From an uncultured Oscillospiraceae bacterium (GTDB lineage Bacteria > Bacillota > Clostridia > Oscillospirales > Oscillospiraceae), in assembly GCA_900757415.1 (NCBI GenBank), contig CAAENU010000047.1:1-7162 (forward strand): DNA of 7,162 nucleotides, given 5' to 3'. Positions within the stretch are counted from its first letter, which is position 1. Each line of letters opens with the position of its first letter. The notes under the pieces were generated by a model. The model was not told where the DNA came from and searched no databases. It saw only the letters and a program-made list of their open reading frames with translations. Positions 3,956-7,162 of the stretch are shown in pieces. Made by a program: the position numbers and the translations under genes.

Positions 3956-4551
3956 GGCCGCGCCTCCTTTCCTGTCTGTTCTGTATGTATGACGCTCCCG
4001 GCGTCAAAAAGGTTCCCCATACCGGCCAATATTCCCCGCAATTGCGCCTTGGCCCGGTTCAGCCGGGATTTCACCGTCCCCGGCGGCAGCTTCAGCGCCG
4101 CGGCGATCTCCTCATAGCTCAGCTCCTGCAAAAACCGCAGCACCACGATCTGCCGGTATTCCGGCGGCAGCTGCGCCATGGCGTCCCGGACGGCCTGACG
4201 GGTCTCGGACTGCTCTGCCTGCTGCTGCGGGCCGGGTGCGGGGTCGGCCACGCTGATCTCGGTGATATCATCGGTTTCGCCCCGCCGCTTCTGCCGCCGT
4301 AGCAGGTCGATGGCGGCATGGGTGGTCAGCTGATAGAGCCATGTGGAAAATTGGCTGTCTCCCCGGAAGTTGGGCAGGCCTTTCCAAGCCGAGAGAAAGG
4401 CGTCCTGTGCCGCCTCGTCGGCGTCCGTCTCATTGCCGCACATGCGCAGCGCCAGCCGGAATACCTGATCCCGGTAGGTATTCACCAGCTGTTCGAAAGC
4501 ATCGGCGTCACCCTTTTGCGCACGGGCAACGGTCATGTCCAGTTCTTTCAT
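3952..4551 (-). CDS. ECF (group IV) RNA polymerase sigma factor
   Basis: Directs RNA polymerase to an alternative promoter set, usually in response to envelope or other external stress. Protein of 199 residues. Region 2 covers about residues 18-90 with DADEAAQDAFLSAWKGL (43-59), FRGDSQFSTWLYQLTTHAAI (62-81) and the basic end LLRRQKRR. A variable linker (about 91-118) is followed by region 4 with LPPEYRQIVVLRFLQELSYEEIA and the helix-turn-helix PPGTVKSRLNRAK (about 156-168). The C-terminal 24 residues are an extra tail without a domain. The start is the ATG at 4549-4551, which overlaps the dus stop codon as ATGA and has a weak GAGGG site; an internal Met at residue 6 is possible. A membrane protein that probably controls it follows. 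The DNA targets and signal are unknown. Confidence 0.95.
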   Translation of the reverse strand: MKELDMTVARAQKGDADAFEQLVNTYRDQVFRLALRMCGNETDADEAAQDAFLSAWKGLPNFRGDSQFSTWLYQLTTHAAIDLLRRQKRRGETDDITEISVADPAPGPQQQAEQSETRQAVRDAMAQLPPEYRQIVVLRFLQELSYEEIAAALKLPPGTVKSRLNRAKAQLRGILAGMGNLFDAGSVIHTEQTGKEARP

Positions 4552-5516
4552 TGCAAATCCCTCTTGATGCCCGCGGTCACGCGGTATACGTCCTCCATGG
4601 TGTTCATCCGCACGATCTGGTCTTTATAGTAGTTGGCGTGGGGCACGCCCTTGAGATACCATGCGTAATGCCGCCGCGCCTCCAGAATGGCCACCCGCTC
4701 GCCCTTGTCCTCCAGCGCCAGCTGGATCTGCCGCACGGCCAGATCACACCGCTGCGCAAGGGGCGGCAGCGGCGGAATGGGTTCTCCCGCCAGGGCGGCG
4801 GCGCACTGCTGAAAAAGCCATGGATTGCCGAAGCAGCCTCGTCCGATCATGGCCATATCCGCGCCGGTAAATTGCAGGATCTTCAGGCAGTCCTCCGCCG
4901 AAAAAATATCGCCGTTGGCGATCACGGGGATGGACACCGCCTCCTTTACCTCGCGGATGGTGACCCAGTCCGCCTGCCCGCCGTACATCTGGGCGCGGGT
5001 GCGGCCGTGAACGGCCACCGCCGCCACGCCTGCCTGCTCCAGTATTTGTGCCAACTCCACGGCGTTGATGCAGCCCTTGTCCCAACCCCGGCGCATCTTC
5101 ACCGTTACCGGGACGCTGCTGGCCTTTACCACCGCCTCGGCGATACGTCCCGCCTTTTCCGGATCCTTCATCAGGGCCGAGCCGTCGCCGTTGGAGACCA
5201 CCTTTCCCACGGGGCAGCCCATGTTGATGTCGATGACCTCCGCGCCGGACACCTCCGCCGCGATCTGGGCGGCCTCCGCCATACAGGCGATGTCGCTGCC
5301 AAAAATCTGGGCCGCCGCGGGATGCTCGTTGGGCGCCATTTTCAGCAGGGTGCGGCTTTTTTTGTCCTGATAGCACAGCGCCTTGGCGCTGACCAGCTCC
5401 GTGCAGGAATAGCCTGCCCCCAGCTCGCGGCAGATCTGGCGGAATGCCATATCCGTCACCCCCGCCATGGGGGCCAGTGCCAGCCGGGACGCCACCTCCA
5501 CATTTCCGATCCTCAT
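4548..5516 (-). CDS. dusB: tRNA-dihydrouridine synthase, DusB type
   Basis: FMN enzyme that reduces uridines in the D-loop of tRNA using NADPH. Protein of 322 residues, of normal length. The TIM-barrel N terminus has LAPMAGVTDMAFR (residues 14-26), the FMN-binding start; DINMGCPVGKVVSNGDGSAL holds the catalytic Cys101; VTVKMRRGWD (about 137-146) and VHGRTRAQMYGG follow, then PVIANGDI and MIGRGCFGNPWLF for phosphate and FMN binding. The C-terminal helical domain ends with the ARRHYAWYLKG motif that meets tRNA. Dus subfamily assignment (DusB-like rather than another type) is by overall pattern, not a tree. The start ATG at 5514-5516 has GGAGG (5527-5531), 10 bases away. First gene of the operon dus-sigma-antisigma-queT; its own promoter with TGATATAAT lies just upstream. 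Confidence 0.95.
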   Translation of the reverse strand: MRIGNVEVASRLALAPMAGVTDMAFRQICRELGAGYSCTELVSAKALCYQDKKSRTLLKMAPNEHPAAAQIFGSDIACMAEAAQIAAEVSGAEVIDINMGCPVGKVVSNGDGSALMKDPEKAGRIAEAVVKASSVPVTVKMRRGWDKGCINAVELAQILEQAGVAAVAVHGRTRAQMYGGQADWVTIREVKEAVSIPVIANGDIFSAEDCLKILQFTGADMAMIGRGCFGNPWLFQQCAAALAGEPIPPLPPLAQRCDLAVRQIQLALEDKGERVAILEARRHYAWYLKGVPHANYYKDQIVRMNTMEDVYRVTAGIKRDLQ

Positions 5517-5564
5517 AGGGGCATATCCTCCCTGAAAGTCTCATGTCACACAGCGTGTCCCCGC

Positions 5565-5593
5565 ATTATATCACACTTTTCCGCGGAAGAAAA
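5565..5593 (-). promoter_or_regulatory. Extended -10 promoter of the dus-sigma-queT operon
   Basis: A perfect TATAAT (5565-5570) is preceded by TGA, making an extended -10. The -35 box TTTTCT (5588-5593, spacing 17) matches consensus poorly, which the extended -10 can offset. Transcription would start near 5558, about 40 bases before dus. The spacer contains the palindrome TTCCGCGGAA. Confidence 0.65.
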
Positions 5594-5599
5594 GAGGGT

Positions 5600-5631
5600 A
5601 AAAAAAGAGGACGGACGACAATGCGTCCGCC
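5600..5631 (-). terminator. Second of two tandem terminators after the spoIIE transcript
   Basis: On the minus strand, GGCGGACG (5624-5631) pairs with CGTCCGTC (5610-5617) around a six-base loop, with one G-U pair. A seven-base T run (5600-5606) follows. It lies directly before the dus promoter and isolates it from upstream transcription. Confidence 0.8.
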
Positions 5632-5654
5632 CCAAAAAAGAGGAGAAAACGTGG

Positions 5655-5682
5655 AAAAAGTCAGCGCTGCTACAGCAGCGCT
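5655..5682 (-). terminator. First terminator, overlapping the end of the small membrane-protein gene
   Basis: AGCGCTGC (5663-5670) and GCAGCGCT (5675-5682) form a perfect 8-bp stem with a TACA loop, followed on the minus strand by TTTTT (5655-5659). The last codons and TAG stop of the upstream ORF lie inside the hairpin. Confidence 0.8.
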
Positions 5683-5930
5683 ACCGCCGCCCACACGGCG
5701 CCGATCACGGCGCTTCCCGCCGCCATCCACAGCGGCGGCGTCATGTGAAAGCCCCGCTGCGGCACGCCGTGGGTGCGGGCATAGCTTTTGGCCACGCGCA
5801 CCGCCTGATCCACCAGCTGCTGCTGGCTGACCCCCGCGCCGTCGCCGCTGAGAATAAAAATCGCCTGCTCAAAAATCTGGGGATCGGGACTGTCCACCAC
5901 GATCACCCGCCGGGAAACGCCTTTTACCAA
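5670..5930 (-). CDS. Unrecognised small protein with a C-terminal membrane helix
   Basis: I do not recognise a named family. From the chosen start it is 86 residues: an N-terminal soluble part with an alternating pattern (VKGVSRRVIVVDSPDP, then FEQAIFILSGDG, then a helix QQQLVDQAVRVAKSYA), and a C-terminal hydrophobic helix of about 20 residues (PPLWMAAGSAVIGAVWAAVA) that ends at the last residue. This is a tail-anchored layout with no cytoplasmic tail after the helix. Start choice is uncertain. The ribosome binding site AAGGAGG (5939-5945) is eight bases from a TTG at 5928-5930 but only two from the ATG at 5934-5936; an ATG at 5961-5963 is also possible. It follows spoIIE by 67 bases, so it is probably co-transcribed and may act in sporulation. 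That is inference from position. Confidence 0.75.
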   Translation of the reverse strand: MVKGVSRRVIVVDSPDPQIFEQAIFILSGDGAGVSQQQLVDQAVRVAKSYARTHGVPQRGFHMTPPLWMAAGSAVIGAVWAAVALL

Positions 5931-5997
5931 AACCATACCCTCCTTGCACTGCCGGGATATCACCTGATGGAAAGAGTATGTCCCGGCCTGGGGCGGC

Positions 5998-7161
5998 TTA
6001 TACGCGGCGCGGCCTGTTTTCCGCTGTTTTTTCCAGCCGCAGCACCAGCGCGGCGCAATCGTCCTGCAATCCGCCGTGGCGGCGGGATTCGGCCAGGATC
6101 ATCTGGGCCAGCTCCTGACTGTCCCCACCCGGCCAATGCTCCATCAGCGTCCGCAGCCATGCGTCGCCGTCGCCGCCGGTCACGCCGTCACTGACCATGA
6201 CCAGCACGCTGCCCGCCTCCAGAGAAAGACTGGTGGTCTCCGGCGGCTGGCGGGCGTCCTGCAATCCGGCTGGCAGGCTCCCGCCGTCCAACCGTGTCAC
6301 GGCGCCGTCTTTTTTGACATAGGAGGGCGCCGCGCCGTATTTGTACAGGGTAGCTGCGCCGGTGCCGCGGTCCAGCGCCAGCAGGTCGATGGTGGTAAAG
6401 GCGCCGCTCTCCTGGCAGCGCAGCGTCAGAGCAGTGTTCATGGTTTTCAGTGCCGGTCGGGGGCGGATCCCCGCCTTGAGAAAACTGCGCAGCAGCCGCA
6501 CCGTCATGGCGCTTTCGGCGTGGGCGGCGGGGCCGCTGCCCATGCCGTCGGACAGCAGCATGTACAGGGTGGCTCCGGCAGTGAAAACCGCCAGCTGGTC
6601 GCCGCAGGCGGTTTCTCCCTCCTTGGGCCGCAGCAGCGTTCCCACCCGGCACCGCAGGGGCGGCTCCGCTTCCCCCTCCTCCGGCGGCGCGCCGTCTCCC
6701 AGCGCCTCGCCCAGATGCTCATACTGCGCCTCGGCCAGCTCCCGCATGTCCTCCAGCCTCGTCCGATACTGCCGCCGCAGGCGGAAGGCATATACCTCCG
6801 TGTTGATGGCTCCCAGCAAATCGGGAAAGTGCAGGCAGCGGCTGGAGAAAAACAGGGGGAAATCCTCCGCCTCCGCCCTGCCCCGCTTCAGCATGGGGCC
6901 GCAGGCATCGTTAAAGGCGTTATAGGTCTGGCTGTACTCCGTCTGCCAGCACCGCGCGGTCAGCAGGCAGTTCCGGCATACCTGCTCCGCCGCCCGGTCA
7001 AAGATCACCGCAGGATTCTCCCCCTTTTCCGTCGGCCGGGTGCGGAACATGGTGTCATACAGCTCCCGGAATACCGCTGCGCCTTTCTGTGCGGCGGTGT
7101 TGGCCGCCATGGCGGGCACGGCCTGCGGCGGTGCGCCTTTCTGTGCGGCAGGCAGCCATTC
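5998..7161 (-). CDS. spoIIE: Stage II sporulation protein E (SpoIIE), C-terminal part; start lies beyond the right edge
   Basis: Membrane serine phosphatase that dephosphorylates SpoIIAA in the forespore to activate sigma-F and also helps polar division. The window holds 387 residues and the frame stays open to the edge, so the GTG or ATG codons inside it should not be taken as starts. Missing are the N-terminal membrane helices. The regulatory region before the phosphatase contains the cysteine cluster VCRNCLLTARCW (fragment residues about 61-72). The PP2C-type catalytic domain follows: ACGDQ (about 187, metal Asp), LLSDGMGSGPAAHAESA (about 203), FTTIDLLALD, GAAPSYVKK, MVSDGV (about 324) and QDDCAALV (about 367) with the second metal pair. 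All metal Asp positions expected of an active SpoIIE are present. The following small ORF is probably in the same transcript. Confidence 0.93.
   Translation of the reverse strand, partial: EWLPAAQKGAPPQAVPAMAANTAAQKGAAVFRELYDTMFRTRPTEKGENPAVIFDRAAEQVCRNCLLTARCWQTEYSQTYNAFNDACGPMLKRGRAEAEDFPLFFSSRCLHFPDLLGAINTEVYAFRLRRQYRTRLEDMRELAEAQYEHLGEALGDGAPPEEGEAEPPLRCRVGTLLRPKEGETACGDQLAVFTAGATLYMLLSDGMGSGPAAHAESAMTVRLLRSFLKAGIRPRPALKTMNTALTLRCQESGAFTTIDLLALDRGTGAATLYKYGAAPSYVKKDGAVTRLDGGSLPAGLQDARQPPETTSLSLEAGSVLVMVSDGVTGGDGDAWLRTLMEHWPGGDSQELAQMILAESRRHGGLQDDCAALVLRLEKTAENRPRRV
7078..7149 (-). repeat. 18-bp direct repeat inside spoIIE (7078-7095 and 7132-7149)
   Basis: TGCGCCTTTCTGTGCGGC occurs twice, exactly 54 bases apart and in frame, so both copies encode AAQKGA. 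It lies in the alanine- and proline-rich stretch before the phosphatase part of SpoIIE. This could be a small in-frame linker duplication. The second copy is at the window edge, so its extent is unknown. Confidence 0.7.
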
Positions 7162-7162
7162 C

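Noticed and set aside
5517..5564. preQ1 riboswitch ahead of the operon that contains queT
   Set aside because: The dus leader is only about 40 bases and shows no preQ1-type hairpin with an A-rich tail.
4341..6194. Plus-strand open frame of 617 codons
   Set aside because: It runs antisense across the sigma factor, dus, the intergenic promoter and terminators, and spoIIE. Its protein is rich in His, Arg, Gly and Ala with no domain. Long antisense frames are common in GC-rich DNA.

Overview
The window looks like chromosomal DNA from a GC-rich, spore-forming member of the Clostridia, probably a gut Oscillospiraceae relative. The evidence is the SpoIIE sporulation phosphatase, strong GGAGG ribosome binding sites, sigma-A type promoters, a QueT transporter component, and hairpin-rich intergenic DNA of the kind common in gut Clostridia. 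The taxonomic call is inference from content, not from a marker-gene comparison. Every convincing gene is on the minus strand, so transcription runs from high to low coordinates.

Read in transcription order, the right end (about 5670-7162) holds the C-terminal half of spoIIE, which runs off the window. It is followed by a small unrecognised protein with one C-terminal membrane helix, then two tandem terminators. Next, about 3000-5600, comes a tightly packed operon driven by an extended -10 promoter: a tRNA-dihydrouridine synthase (DusB type), an ECF sigma factor, a single-pass membrane protein that is probably its anti-sigma factor, and QueT, the substrate-binding component of a queuosine-precursor ECF transporter. 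All three junctions are 4-base ATGA stop/start overlaps. The operon therefore couples two tRNA-modification functions to an envelope-sensing sigma/anti-sigma pair.

The last codon of queT lies in the -35 box of the next promoter. That promoter drives the classic rpsF-ssb-rpsR operon (S6, single-strand binding protein, zinc-binding S18) after an 80-base structured leader, and the operon ends at a strong terminator at 1643-1675. An XRE-family repressor gene follows, with its own near-consensus promoter. A perfect inverted repeat sits between its -35 and -10 boxes, as expected of an autoregulatory operator.

The left end is the most unusual part. Between the XRE gene and lepA (elongation factor 4, whose N-terminal third is present) is about 480 bases of non-coding, hairpin-dense DNA. 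Inside it is an 85-base duplicate of the lepA start region, with ribosome binding site, start codon and the first 21 codons. It differs from the real start at two synonymous positions and runs into a short out-of-context tail and stop. The 132 bases between the two copies carry four or more perfect stem-loops. The leader of the intact lepA also carries a 15-base inverted copy of lepA codons 19-23, which would pair with those codons and enclose the ribosome binding site and start codon. I see no CRISPR array, tRNA, rRNA, transposase or defence system. The best candidates for something undescribed are this rearranged lepA start region and the dus-sigma-antisigma-queT operon.
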